Under the pieces are notes generated by a model. It was not told the origin of the DNA. It worked only from the letters and a program-made list of their open reading frames with translations, and searched no databases. A DNA stretch of 64,000 bases from Neoarius graeffei (Eukaryota > Chordata > Actinopteri > Siluriformes > Ariidae). The translations under genes and the position numbers were made by a program. Positions within the stretch are counted from its first letter, which is position 1. Every line of letters begins with the position of its first letter. Below, piece by piece: positions 24,501-39,500 of the stretch. The DNA is taken from the NCBI RefSeq assembly GCF_027579695.1, contig NC_083587.1, positions 39,680,732 to 39,744,731 of the forward strand. The letters run 5' to 3'.

Positions 24501-27500
24501 ATAGCCTTCCTGCTGTGACGTTACGGACGTCAAGGTCATTCACTCAGACTGCTACCTATATGAATCACTTGAATCGTAAAAATTACTACATTAGATTTAT
24601 TAACGCTTAAAACTATTCCTGTGCCATTCTTGAGGTCTCAAGGCATTTATAAACGAAAGTGAGGCCATGGCTCTGCGTATCTCCTTTAACCTGTGACCTG
24701 TGACTTCTGGTATCTTCTCATGCAACATGCCGCGCAATTAGATGTTGAAAGCATGTCCACATTTTGTTCTTTGAAGGCACATTTTAGTGATGTTCAGTGA
24801 TGCTATAGCATTCACAGTACAACCAGGAATTAAGCATGTGGTGATGGAATGATCGGTTAGGTCATGCATTTTGTTATCAATGCTTACATAAATCACGAGC
24901 ACTTTAATTATTGTCATTATATAACCCTGGTCACACTATTGGTCCCGCTGCAAAACTTGGCATGTTTCGGTTCCTATTAGATCATGTTAGATATTTTTCA
25001 CCAAAAGCACAACATGTCCTAATAGTGTTCATATGATTTTTTTTTTTTTCCTGATCTATTTCCAGGTGACCACAGTCACCCAAAGCCTCCCATTTGGCCA
25101 TATGCGGTGTTGCATACAGATATAGGACCAGATAGGAACTGTTCATCGTTTTTGCCTGTTTGGCATAGCCTCGAAATTTCTTGTTGGTTGGACTACTTCT
25201 TCTTCTTCTTTTGGCTGCTCCCGATTAGGGGTCGCCACAGTGGCTCTTTCGTCTCCATTGCCCCCTGTCTTCTGCATCCTTCTCTACCACACCTGCCACT
25301 TTCATGTCCTCTCTCACCACATCCATGTATCTCCTCTTTGGCCTTCCTCGTTTTCGTGTGCCTGGCAGCTCCATCCTCAACATGCTCTGCATCTCTTCTC
25401 AGGATGTGCCCATACCATCCCAGTCTCATCTCTCTTAGCTTAATTCCCAAGCTCTCCACATGTGCTGTCCCTCTGATGTGCTCGTTCCTTATCCTGTCCA
25501 ACCTCATCACTCCCATCGCAAACCTTAACATCCTCAACTCCGCCACCTCCAACTTTGCCTCCTGTCTCTTCATTAAGGGTACGGTCTCCGATCCATACAT
25601 CACAGCTGGTCTCACTACTGTCTTATACATCTTACTTTTCACTTTTGCTGGGACTTTCCTATCACAAATGACTCCTGAAATCCTTCTCCAACTGCTCCAC
25701 CCTGCCTGCACTCTCCTTTCTCACCTCACTATCGCAGCCCCCATTTTCCTGCACAGTTGACCCCAGGTACTTGAATTCACCAGCTTGGTTGGTTGGACTA
25801 CTAAGAGGTGATAGTTTAAATGTGTAGTAATATTCAAGTTGCATATTGAATGTCAGTCTCACCAGATGCAATGCAAACCCATGGTTCTGTATGTGACGTT
25901 TTCCATAAATAACCAAGTTATTTCTAGTAGGCTGCTGTCTTCCAAGAGGTAAGAACTGGAGTCATTCAAAAATGCTCTCTGAGAAGGTGGAGTCTAACAT
26001 ATATAGGTGTAATGCACAAACTTCTGAAACGCTGAGAATTTTAAGATGTGCCATTTGGCCAAAGTTTATTCGACTATTTTCCATAAACATACAGAGTCTC
26101 AATCACCTCTGTAACTGGAGTTCCGATTCCGCTGAAGTTTTCAAGGTTTGCCACAAAGAAAGTGTGTTGACCTGGCTTGGATCATTGACAAGCCTCGGTA
26201 AAGTGAATTTTAGAAACACTGAGTTTACACCACCTTATTTGAAGCAGAAGAGCCTTCTTGTTGCTTCATTCAGATGCCTGGATAATGTGTACTCAGTCCC
26301 ATTAAGCTCTCACTCCCTGTGATTTTGTTAACTTTAGGGTGTTAGGAAATCAAAAAGTATAGTACTGGGTACATACAAGGATGTTTCAATTTTACCCCTT
26401 GTGCAGCATAATTGGGACCAATAGCATGACCAGGGCTATACTTTGATTTATCATAGAAACTGAAGGTGGATTGAGTGTACTAATGAGATACAGTGATGGT
26501 AATTGGGGCTCCCATTTGTTCTCAGAATATTTCATATTAACATTACTGCTACAGTGGTGCTTGGAAGTTTGTGAACCCTTTAGAATTTTCTATATTTCTG
26601 CATAAATATGACCTAAAACAACATCAGATTTTCACACAAGTCCTAAAAGTAGATAAAGAGAACCCAGTTAAACAAATGAGACAAAAATATTATACTTGGT
26701 CATTTGATCCAATATTACATATCTGTGAGTGGCAAAAGTATGTGAACCTTTGCTTTCAGTATCTGGTGTGACCCCTTTGTACAGCAATAACTGCAACTAA
26801 ATGTTTGCGGTAACTGTTGATCAGTCCTGCACACCGGCTTGGAGGAATTTTAGCCCATTCCTCCATACAGAACAGCTTCAACTCTGGGATGTTGGTGGGT
26901 TTCCTCACATGAACTGCTCGCTTCAGGTCTTTCCACAAGATTTCGATTGGATTAAGGTCAGGACTTTGACTTGGCCATTCCAAAATATTAACTTTATTCT
27001 TCTTTAACCATTCTTTGGTAGAATGACTTGTGCTTAGGGTCGTTGTCTTGCTGCATGACCCACCTTCTCTTGAGATTCAGTTCGTAGACAGATGTCCTGA
27101 CATTTTCCTTTAGAATTTGCTGGTATAATTCAGAATTCATTGTTCCATCAATGATGGCAAGCCGTCCTGGCCCAGATGCAGCAAAACCGGGCCAAACCAT
27201 GATACTACCACCACCATGTTTCACAGATGGGATAAGGTTCTTATGCTGGAATGCAGTGTTTTCCACATAATGCTTCTCATTTAAACCAAAAAGTTCTATT
27301 TTGGTCTCATCTGTCCACAAAACATTTTTACAATAGCCTTCTGGCTTATCCACGTGATCTTTAGCAAACTGCAGATGAGCAGCAATGTTCTTTTTGGAGA
27401 GCAGTGGCTTTCTCCTTACAACCCTGCCATGCACACCATTGTTGTTCAGTGTTCTCCTGATGGTGGACTCATTAACATTAGCCAATGTGAGAGAGGCCTT

Positions 27501-30500
27501 CAGTTGCTTAGAAGTTACTGTGGGGTCCTTTGTGACCTCGCTGACTATTACACACCTTGCTCTTGGAGTGATCTTTGTTGGTCGACCACTCCTGGGGAGG
27601 GTGACAATGGTCTTGAATTTCCTCCATTTGTACACAATCTGTCTGACTGTGGATTGGTGGAGTCCAAACTCTTTAGAGATGGTTTAGTAACCTTTTCCAG
27701 CCTGATGAGCATCAACAACGTTTTTTCTGAGGTCCTCAGAAATCTCCTTTGTTCGTGCCATGATACACTTCCACAAACATGTGTTGTGAAGATCAGACTT
27801 TGATAGATCCCTGTTCTTTAAATAAAACAGGGTGCCCACTCACACCTGATTGTCATCCCATTGATTGAAAACACCTGACTCTAATTTCACCTTCAAATTA
27901 ACTGCTAATCCTAGAGGTTCACATACTTTTGCCACTCACAGATATGTAATATTGGATCATTTTCCTCAATAAATAAATGACCAAGTATAATATTTTTGTC
28001 TTATTTGTTTAACTGGGTTCTCTTTATCTACTTTTAGGACTTGTGTGAAAATATGATGATGTTTTAGGTCATATTTATGCAGAAATATAGAAAATTCTAA
28101 AGGGTTCACAAACTTTCAAGCACCACTGTACCTTCCAAGATCTAAGCAAGGCAGTTGTTCGAATGTGCTTCAAGATACAGTAGGCCCATTATGTTAAACT
28201 ATGTACATACATTATTTCTTGTATACATGAAGCTTGTCTACAGGGTTGAACTCCGTGTATTTTTTTTTTTTCAGGTAAATCATGAATCCAGCAAACCCAA
28301 ATTAGCCCCACTGAATGAGGGAGGAGTGTCAGAACTGCTCAACAAGGTAAAGTGGTTTTCCTCGTCTTAATACACAAAAATCTTAGATTTAATTTACACA
28401 CGCATCCATTAAATTGCTTCTGTATGCTATTGAAAGTCAGATCAGTCTGTGTTGATTATGGGTCCTGTTTTTGTTTACCAGGAAATTTCCAGACTACAAG
28501 AAGAGAATGATAAACTGAGAGCTAGACTCAGAATACTGGAAAGTCAGGTAAAGAGGTTGAAGTGAGCATTTATGAGTTTGTACAGCACAGTGTGCAACCC
28601 AAGTCTCCTGCATGCAGTGCTGTGAAAAAAGTATTTGCCCTAATTTCTTGTATTGTTTTCATATTTGTCATCAGTCATTGTTTCATATCTTCCAACAAAG
28701 TTTTATATAAGGTAAAAGCTTGAGCAAGCAGAAAATACAGTTTTCAAATGAAAATTTCATTTATGGAAGCAAAAACATTTTACGTAACATATGTAAAGAA
28801 AAAAAGCAGTGGGCCTGAGACAGAACCTTGTAGAACACCAAACTTTACCTCAGTATGTATAGAAAAATCACAATTTACATCAAACTGACAGCAATCAGTT
28901 AAATAAGACCTGAGCCAGGAGAGGGCCGTTCCCTTAACTCCCACAGCATTTTCTAGTCTATCCAGGAGAATGGAATGATCAGTGGTGTCACAGGCTGCAC
29001 CAAGCAATACAAGCAGGGAGACAGCCCTGATCAGAAGCCAACAATAGGTCATTTACTACTTTAACCAGTGCTGTCTCTGTGCTATGATGAGGTCTAAATC
29101 CTGGCTGATACATTTCATTGATGTTATTCCTATGTAGATATGAGCGTAATCTTTTTCTAGGATCTTGGAGATAAAGGGGAGGTTTGATATTGGCCTATAA
29201 TTGGACAGCTGACAGGGGTCGAGGTCAGGTTTTTTAATCAGGGGTTTGATAACTGCTAGTTTAAAAGATTAGGGTACATAGCCAATTCTAATGGAAAAAT
29301 GGATTATTTTTAGAAGAGGTTCAATTGCTTCTGGGATTATCTATTTGAAGAGTCATGCAGGTAAGGGATCTAGTACACAAGTTGAAGATTTTGATGTGGA
29401 AGTTAATGAAGTTACAACCCCAATTTTTTGAACTGCACTGGAGTGCTGGGGCTAGAGATCTGTCATTCAAACCAAGTGCGTCATCCATTAAATATCTTGG
29501 AATTCACATATCTTCAAAACTTCTTCAAAATTCAGGTTAATTTCACATCTCAAAAGTTGATAAAAGATCTGTTTAAATGGAACAGATTACTTTTATTTCT
29601 AATAGGATGAATCTCCGCAATTAAAATGAAGATACTTCCAAAAATTAATCATCTTTCTTCAGTGACTCCCACCCTACTCTATAGTGTGTAGCGCAAGAAA
29701 AAAAAAAGAATTGGTCTTGCCATTCCAAATTGTTTTTTTTGCCTTTCTCTTAATTTGAGGGATCCTCCATTTTCTCCACTATTCTTTGTAAACTCTACAG
29801 ACTGTTATGTGTGAAAATCCCAGGAGATCAGCAGTTTATGAAATACTCAAACCCTTCCGGAATATCCATGCCACAATCAAAGTCATGGAGATCACACTTT
29901 TTTTTTTTTGCATTCTGATATTTGATGTGAACATTACCCGAAGCTCTTAAACTCCATGATTCCTTCTGCATCTGCAGGATTTCTTTGCATTATGCTGCTC
30001 TCACATGATTGGCCGATTCGGATAACTGCATGAATGTTGGAATCATTCCTATAGTAATGCTCTATGCCCTGTTTGCTGTTATAAAACATTCCTTCTGACC
30101 AGAAACTAATAGCCTCCAGCTGCTTCAGTTTCTCTGCCCTCTCATCCTCCAAGAATGGTTTGTTTCTTATGTCTCGTAATATTAAATTCCCTAATTACTC
30201 CAGCAGTCTCTTGGCATATGAGGCATATGTTTTTCTTCTAGCTCTTGATGAAAAAGTATTGCTGTTTCCAGCTCTTTTGAAATTGCCACTGATGTTTTGC
30301 GTCAAGCCCCTGATCTTTTTGTGATTTAGTCTTTGGGTTAATATTATCTGATCCATTACTTAAAATGTATTTCTTTCCATCAGCTTTTTTCAGGTTTCAG
30401 ACATAGTTAAAAGAGAGCGCTCGCACTGATCACGTGAACTTTTGTGGCATGCCCGTCCGTGCCATTACCAAAATGAAAATCATCTGCACTTAAGTGCCTG

Positions 30501-33500
30501 ATGGCTCTGGATCACACACGCTATGTTATAACCATTACAAAGAGCCTTAGAGTAGCTTTCAAATAACACCAGCCCTATGCTGCTGGGTTGATTTTAAGTT
30601 TGATTGCAGTCAGGCAAGACAGCAGCTTTTCACTGGTAGTCTACATTTAAAACCAAGTTATAGGTAAATCTAAGAAGGAAAGAACAAGAACAAATTTTCA
30701 GATATGTAGGCATTTGTACTGTTTCTGATTTATTCTCGAAAATAAATTGATTTAATGTATATTTACTGTAGTAACATCAGTCTGACAAACCAGCTCAAGG
30801 AGGGGAGAAACCCAGTGAATTCGCTGTTGTACTGAAACATCAGCTAATCCTGATTTTCACTCCTAAGCTTTTGCCATGATTAAACCAGGAAGTGTGAAAA
30901 AAAAAAATTTAGGGCATGAAAACCTCATACCGGAAAGCTCTGTAAATGTTCCTGCCATGCACATTACATTCTCGGAAATACATACACGCAGATAATTTTA
31001 GGGAAGAGGTCATATATTTGGGTATCTGGAAGAGTTTGAGCTTACTGCCTATAGAAGTAAATTTAGTCACTGTATATTAAGCTTTGTTTAACTGCTGCTG
31101 CTGTGTTGTAGGCCATGAGTGCCCTTGATGAGAAGTGTGAGGCTGAGAGGGCCCTAAATGACCTTCAGAAAATCCAGGGAGATCAGCAGGTATGTCTATA
31201 TCCCAGCTTACAATCTGTTTCCCCATGCTCTGGCCCAAGCAATCTTTATCTTGCTTCTTTGATTGAATGATTATAATTAGGGGAGATGATGAGGGCTTTA
31301 GTCCAACTGTTGAAGTTATGTGCAATGTGAACAGGGACAAATCCACAATTAGTGCATACAAGCTTTTTGGTTGCGGAACAGATTTTCTCATTACACCCCT
31401 GTCCTGAAGAAGGGGGTTATACTGGTTTACCTCTGTCCGTCTGTCCGAAACGCCCTTTTTCTCAGCAACCACATATCATAGCCACTTGGTACTTGGCACC
31501 AAACTTCAGCTTGGGGTTCTATATCGTGTGTACTGTGTTCAGGTCTGTCGCATATTAACTTCCTGTTTACCGACTGGATGTGTTTATGAACCATATAGCG
31601 TGGATTTACAAAATTTTCATGACGTTTTTCTCAGCAACTACAAATCACAGCTGCTTGATATTTGGTACAGAGCTTCAGCTTGGGGTTCTATACCATGTTT
31701 ACCGTTTTCAGGTCTGTCGCACATCGACTTCCTGTTTACCAACTGAATGTATTTAAGAACCATATAGCGTGGATTTACAAAATTTTCATGATGTTTTTCT
31801 CAGCAACTACAAATCACAGCTGCTTAATATTTGGTACGGAGCTTCAGCTTGGGGTTCTATACCGTGCATACCGTTTTCAGGTCTGTCGCACATCGACTTC
31901 CTGTTTACTGACTGTATGTATTTACGAAACATATGGCATTAGATTTACAGAATTTTCATAACATTTTTCTCAGCAACTACAAATCACAACTTCTTGATAT
32001 TTGGTATTGAGCTTCAGCTTGGGGTTCTATACCGTGTATGCCGTTTTCAGGTCTGTCTCACATCGACTTCCTGTTTACTGACAATGTATTTACGAAACAT
32101 ATGGCGTGGATTTACAGAATTTTCATAACATTTTTCTCAGCAACTACAAATCACAACTGCTAGATATTTGGTACGGTGCTTCAGCTTGGGGTTCTATACC
32201 ATGTATACCGTTTTCAGGTCTGTCGCACATCAACTTCCTGTTTACCAACTGAATGTATTTATGAACCATATAGCGTGGATTTACAAAATTTTCATGACGT
32301 TTTTCTCAGCAGCTACAAATCACAGCTGCTTGATATTTGGTACGGAGCTTCAGCTTGGGGTTCTATACCGTGTATACCATTTTCAGGTCTGTCACACATC
32401 GACTTCCTGTTTACTGACTGTATGTATTTACGAAACATATAGGGTGGTTTTCGACGCCATTTCAAGAAGCAAAATGTTATTTCAAAATGACAGTTTACCA
32501 GGATGCTGTTTGAAATCCCTGGGGAGAGACACTGCTCTTTACTTACTTGTTTCAGGGTTAATTATTTATTGAAGTCAACATTCATAATAAGTGTCTTATT
32601 CCTTCGATTGCTTGCATTCTGATATAAGCGAGAGCAGGGGGTATACGTAAGTGAGCAGTAGCTCACAGTTGAGCTTGTTATTTCTTTTATTGCCTTTTGT
32701 TTTCTCTCTGGATTTTGGTATGTACTGCTGGAGCTTTACACGCGTCATTAAATACAGAACTTTGGGTTAGGCAGACAAATTAGATTGCCAAACTGAATAA
32801 AACTCAACAAATTTTTACAGAGGCATATTTTGGTTGTCCTTCAGGATGCCATGCATGCTCAGAAGATCTCTGAACTGGAGGACACTATGGCAGCCATGCA
32901 GGTTGATTTTGAGAGGACACTGAGCACCAGTAGTGCATCACAGAAGGATCTACAGGACAGCCTGGTGTCAGCTAAACATGAGCTACTCCGTGTTCAAGAC
33001 CAGCTCGCTCTTGCTGAGAAGGTATTGATTCTGAATGCTGCTCAGTTTCAGTGCACAGCTTAAAGTGCATATTCTGGACCAATTTCGTTTTTTTTTTTTA
33101 TATGAAAGTATGTCCCTTTACACACTCATCCAGAAGGGTAATTTTGCACAAGGCCATCTGTCTACAGCAGAAAAAAATAAAATAACAAAACGCGTCTGGA
33201 AAAATCCCAAGGGAGTCTGGAGCCAGATTCGTGATGAGCTTTATACGGTTTAAATGCACAGCCTGTGTAAACCAAGCGCTCCCATTTCTCTCTCATTGTC
33301 CGGTCTTTTGGAAAACGATGAGTACTAATCCCATCAAGATTGGTGTTGCTACACCCTACTACAATACATCTGTTAACCATTTTAATAATTACGCGATAAC
33401 GAAGAAATTTGCAGAAAACCACCAGGTCGTTTTCTCAAACAAACCAGCGCTGATGTAGGATTCAGAGGGAGGCGTCCCGCACGGGACGTCAAGAAAATCA

Positions 33501-36500
33501 ATGTTTCCCGGGAAATCCAAATGCCAAGTTTTTTCAGAGGCGGACCAATTCGCCTCAAATGGCTTGATTTTCAACTGAATTTTTCTGGTATTGTGCAAGG
33601 TAAAAAAATTACAGAGAATGCAGAATGTGACAGATATTTGACAAGTTTAATATAAAATAGGAGAATTACATTGATCTTGCTCCTGAATTGACCCGTGATG
33701 TGCACTTTAATGATGCTGTGTTGCACATTCAACTTATCAATATTTCAAGGCATTGTTAGCATTTCTGTTATTGCCGAACACAGTTAATAATACTAAGCTT
33801 GGGCCTCATTTATCAGCCTTTTAGTAAAGTTGTATGAAAATGTTTGCATAAGCCAAACCCAAAATAAACTTTTCTGCTGGATTTACAAAAGTATCGGAAA
33901 AGCTGTCCTCCATTTATACGGTGTCATAATTGAATGATTAGTTTTATTTGTCTCAATTTATGGTTTTGTCTTGGCTTGCTTTCTTTATCATATACTCTGA
34001 TTAATGGCAATAATTATAAAATTACTGGTTTTCATAAAATTATCTTAGTGTATGTAATGCCTTATTGTAATGCTTTAAAATGAATATGTATCATTAGTAA
34101 CAACCAAAATGAATTAATAAAGCGGGGGGGATAATATTAATTAATTTATTATCAAGCACAAAACTATTGATAAATCACGGCGTCCAGAGCCCAGAAAAAG
34201 GCTGCCTTGCCTCAGGGCTAATCTCGCATGACGTCACACGTGGAACCCCGGTTATCTGGGTCATTTCTGTTCATCTGACTCCGTACTTGTTTACTCGCTG
34301 AAATTGGATATTGTTGTTGGAATCTTACAAAAATAACGATGGGAAAGCGCTGCATTGTGTTTAGATGTTCAAATCCATATACAACAGGACATTCAGTTCA
34401 CGAATTTCCGAGAAAAGACACTAATCTAAAGCGACAGTGAGGTGTGTGCAAACGAAGCGGGCAGATTTCATGTCACCTACACTGCAAAAAATGATCTCTT
34501 GTTGAGAGAAAATATCTTTAATATGGGTGAATTTATCTATTATTTCTTATTAGAAGTTTACTAGAACTCAAATATAAAATTATTTAGCTTACTTTGAGAT
34601 GCTTTTAGTAATTTCAAGCCTTAAATTTTCTTATTCTATTGGCAGATAATTTTGCTTCTTTCTAGAATTGAATGCTTAAAATGAGCAAATTTATCTGCCA
34701 ATAGAATAAGAAAATTTAAGGCTTGAAATTAGTAAAAGCATCTCAAGTAAGCTAAATAATCTTATATTTGAGTTCTAGTAAACTTCTAATAAGAAATAAT
34801 AGATGAATTCACCCATATTAAAGATATTTTCTCTCAACAAGAGATCATTTTTTGCAGTGTACTAATAATAAATCTGATTCATCAAGTGTTCATCACCACC
34901 AGAACGACCACATGGGAATTACTGGAGCAAAAAGAAACCCAATTATTTAATAAATTACATTTGATCTGGGCGGCACGGTGGTGTAGTGGTTAGCGCTGTC
35001 GCCTCACAGCAAGAAGGTCCTGGGTTCGAGCCCCGGGGCCGGCGAGGGCCTTTCTGTGCGGAGTTTGCATGTTCTCCCCATGTCCGCGTGGGTTTCCTCC
35101 GGGTGCTCCGGTTTCCCCCACAGTCCAAAGACATGCAGGTTAGGTTAACTGGTGACTCTAAATTGACCGTAGGTGTGAATGGTTGTCTGTGTCTATGTGT
35201 CAGCCCTGTGATGACCTGGCGACTTGTCCAGGGTGTACCCCGCCTTTCGCCCATAGTCAGCTGGGATAGGCTCCAGCTTGCCTGCGACCCTGTAGAAGGA
35301 TAAAGCGGCTACAGATAATGAGATGAGATGACATTTGATCTGATATTTGGACAGTTCGTCGATTCCCCTATTATCGCCCACTTCATATTTTCTTTCAGCA
35401 ATTACACTGAATAAGTGTGCGTTTTAAAGATTATCTTTCTGCATTTACTGAGGTACATGTGAATATTTTCCCTATATTTTACAGTGGCCAGCTTAGAATA
35501 AAAATCTGTAAACCAGTCTGTGTTTCCAGTTCTCTCTGGTTGGTGGTGCGCTATCGGCGGTGAGCAGGACTGTCGTGAACTGAGTGAACCGGCAGTTTTT
35601 CATCTTGGGTGCTCGAAAAGATAACCATTTACTCCAGAATATCCTTGATAATCATCTGCCCCTTCATCCGACATATAAGAATCCCAATCACTATCAGAAT
35701 TCTCGCCAAAACATGATTCCATATCAAGACTGGTCTAACCACTGCTGCGTACGGGAACGAAATTGATACCTGAATTGTTACACGTGTGACGTCACTCACC
35801 CCTTCAGGATCTTCTGGTTCAGTCTTGGCAAATTCCGTGAAAATCGGCTGATTTTATTAATTTTCCATTATGGGCTTTTGGATCAGCTATGGTTCGAAAG
35901 CACGTGGTCAATCAACATAATGATTGTTGCTTTGTACAAGGAAAAAAGTGGGGTTGAGAGGCGTTACATACACTTTAATGGTATTCTTAGTCCCTGACGA
36001 GGATGCGTTTTTGATCATTTCTGTCAATCACTCTGGACAAAGGTGTGTGCTAAATGCTGTAAGTGTAATTAAAAATACGCCATTTGAACTCGACAGTATA
36101 TTCCATATTTAAAAGTGCACTAATCCACGCAAATTACATGATTTGTGGTCTATCAAGTTGATGTGTCAGTCTTTTTTTTAAGATCAGTTTATACTTGCTG
36201 TTAACTGCACATCCTCAGAAATGAATCCAATATGTCTGCATGGTGCAAATACCAACTTGTATAGTGGAGGCAGTATGTGACACTGTTTTGTGTCTCAAAT
36301 CGCATATGTATTATTTGAGCACTAATGGTTTCCCTATTACAGTTGGTGTTTGAATAATAATAAAGACTTTTGTGTAATAGTCTTCTGGATTTTCTAGATT
36401 AGTAAATACTTTGAAATATACAGTGAGGGTTTTCAAGTTGAAATGTAGCCAAAGAACACCAATCACGCCTACTGTGGAAAGTCTGAAAGAGAAACGGAGA

Positions 36501-39500
36501 TCATCAATGTGTGTAACATTGCTGTGCATGAAAATCTAAACATTAGAGTGCAACTTGGAAACCAAGTGGACTGATGGGTTTTAATCCTCCAGTTGTACAT
36601 TAGATACGCAAGCGAATATGTGAACAATGCCGCTCGTATAGCAACTGCATGAATGAATGTACACGTGCTGAAAGTGAAGTATATTTGCACCTCTATGCGT
36701 CTGTGAATAAATTCATTCGTATGCAGCTTGATAAACGAGGCCCATTGTTAGTATTTCGATGAACCATTGTTCGCATTATTACTAATACCATCAGTACCCA
36801 AATTACTTCACATTTCTTAGAATATGTACCTTGTAATCCTAGTAACCAGTGTTTCAAATTCTCCATAAGAGAAATACACAGACCAGGCTTTACTCTTAAA
36901 CCGCGTTCGTAATTCATCCGAAACTAAAACACTAAGCATTTATAATGTGTAACAAACTTTAAAACGCAACTTAATTAATCAACTCCAGTAAATTTTTTAA
37001 TTTTAAGCTGTATTGCTCATGTTTTTGGACATAAAAATATGGTTGTCACAAAATATTTGTGTGTGTGTTAATTTAGGAACTAGATAAGAAGTTTCAACAA
37101 ACGGCTGCGTATCGGAACATGAAGGAGATTCTGAATAAGAAGAACGACCAGATTAAGGAGCTCAGGAAAAGATTACAAAGGTCAGACCCACTTTAATATT
37201 TAAAGTAATTTAATATTTATTTAATAATCGGGTTACCTCAGATAGTATTGGAATAATAAGGCCAATATTTTGTTTCTGCTCTACACTGAGGACATTTCAG
37301 TTTGAGATCAAAACATGAATGGCGGCACGGTGGTGTAGTGGTTAGCACTGTCGCCTCACAGCAAGAAGGTTCTGGGTTCGAACCCAGTGGCCAGGTTAGG
37401 TTAATTGGTGGCTCTAAATTAACCGTAGGTGTGAATGGTTGCTTGTCTCTATTGGCCCTTTTCCACTACCCTTTTTCAGCTCACTTCAGCCCAACATGGC
37501 TCGCGTTTTGACTACCTCAAGCGGCACGACTGGGCTCGCTTCAGCCCTACTCAGCACCCAAAACTCGCACGGTTTTGGAGTGGGGCTGAAGTGAGCCGAG
37601 CCAAGTGGGGCTAGGGGCGTGAGCAGACACTCCCCTGTGCACTGATTGGTGAGGAGGAGTGTCCTCACATGCCCACACACGCCCCGCGAGCACGCTGGGA
37701 TCTGTAAACACCGTAAACCCGGAAGAAGAAGAATTACGAATTACGAGAATTTCTGAAGCCTTATGCGCCTCGCCTCATCTATACGCTCTTGCCAGTATTT
37801 GTTGGCGTTGTCGGTGACAACAAGCCACAGCACCAAGACCAGCAACACTAACGACTCCATGTCCTCCATGTTTATTGTTTACTATCCAGGTCGTGAGACT
37901 ACCGCTTAAAAGGTCACTGATGTCACTGTTTGCGCCGCCTAACGGCATCACGTGACGTCCACCCACTTTCGCTAACTCCACCCAATGTGTCCACCCACTT
38001 CCAGCCAGCACGGTTCAGCGCGGTTGTAGTCGAAATGCAATTCCAACAGCCCCACTCAGCTCGACTCAGCCCAACTCAGCACCGCACGGCTCAGCCGCGT
38101 TGGTAGTGGAAAAGCGGTATATGTGTCAGCCCTGCGATGACTTGGTGACTTGTCCAGTGTGTACCCCGCCTCTCACCCATAGTCAGCTGGGATAGGCTCC
38201 AGCTTGCCTATCCCAGCTGCCTGTACAGGATAAGCGGTAATGGATAATCAGAGACTCAGATTGTTGGCGCGCCCGCGTGTAAGACGCACTATTTCGAATA
38301 ATGAACGCATTGTCGAGAGGGGCAGGGGCCAATATTATACCCTGCATTTTATACCCTGTTTGGAATGTTTCGTGGCGTATTACTTCATGGTCTCAATATC
38401 GAAAATCTTGCACAAATATGCAACTTCCAACATAATTATCTGGATATTCAACAGATTTCAGCATCGGATGAATTTGTTTTGACCGCCGCCATATTGAATA
38501 TACGTCGGACCCGTTCGTGTATTTACGCCGCCCCGTTTGTAGCGTCCCAAGCGAGTAAAACCTGATCCAAGTCTTTCGCTAGGTGGCGTCTTACGGTCTA
38601 TGTACGAATATTCGAAAGAGACTAGAAAACATGGATAAGAAAAAAAGAAAAATACATCTATTTTGTCATTCTTCGGCAGAAAGAGAATACATTCACCTGA
38701 AAAAACTGATACCTCTGATACCCAAGGTAATTAGTCATACTGGATTTACAACAACTACTACTACTGCAAACATTAAAGAAATGTTCAGAGATTGAGTTCA
38801 ATTATTTTATTTTCTATCATTACAAAATACTGAACAGCATGCAGAACAATCATAGACATACATACACACACATCCTGATTCTGATGATTTAATCAACTGT
38901 TGTATCATTAGTATCAGACATTATTAATTTTCAAATTTCATAGCCTGAATTTGAACCCAAGATTGAAGATTCAGCATCCCATCTGATTCTCTGAAATGAG
39001 AAGTAGAGATGATTAGAGACAAGCAGAATTAGACCGTCACAGCATGCAAAAAACAAACGCATTCTTGTGCTATAATTTACAAGGAGGACATAATATAGAT
39101 GTATAGTGGCCTGTGGTTGAATTCCAAAATATTGCCACTGATTAAACAATATCTCAATATATTTGGTTGAAGCATTGATTTTGGTCATCTACATTGCTTC
39201 ATATGGCTTCTAATACCAAAAAAAAAAACAGAATTGAGAAGAAAAAAACAGCCCCTGGGCTGCCCCAGCTGTTCATTGGGCTCGCTTCGCTCACTAGGTT
39301 CACTTCAACTGAAGGATAATCACTGGGCCCTCCATTGTAGAAATGGGCCCCTGTTTTTTCCCCAAGAGGGGCCCTGTGGGCCCCTTGACCTGCAAAACAA
39401 TCTGAGTCTCTGGGATAATGGATGGATCGATTCTAACGTGAATGAGATGATGGATCGGACTTTCAGCTCTCACTGACCGATATTTACTTCTAGATGTGTT

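Noticed and set aside
31486..32572. Repeated plus-strand frames in intron 7 ([20 protein letters not shown])
   Set aside because: They are products of the 169-bp tandem repeat and are broken in each copy.
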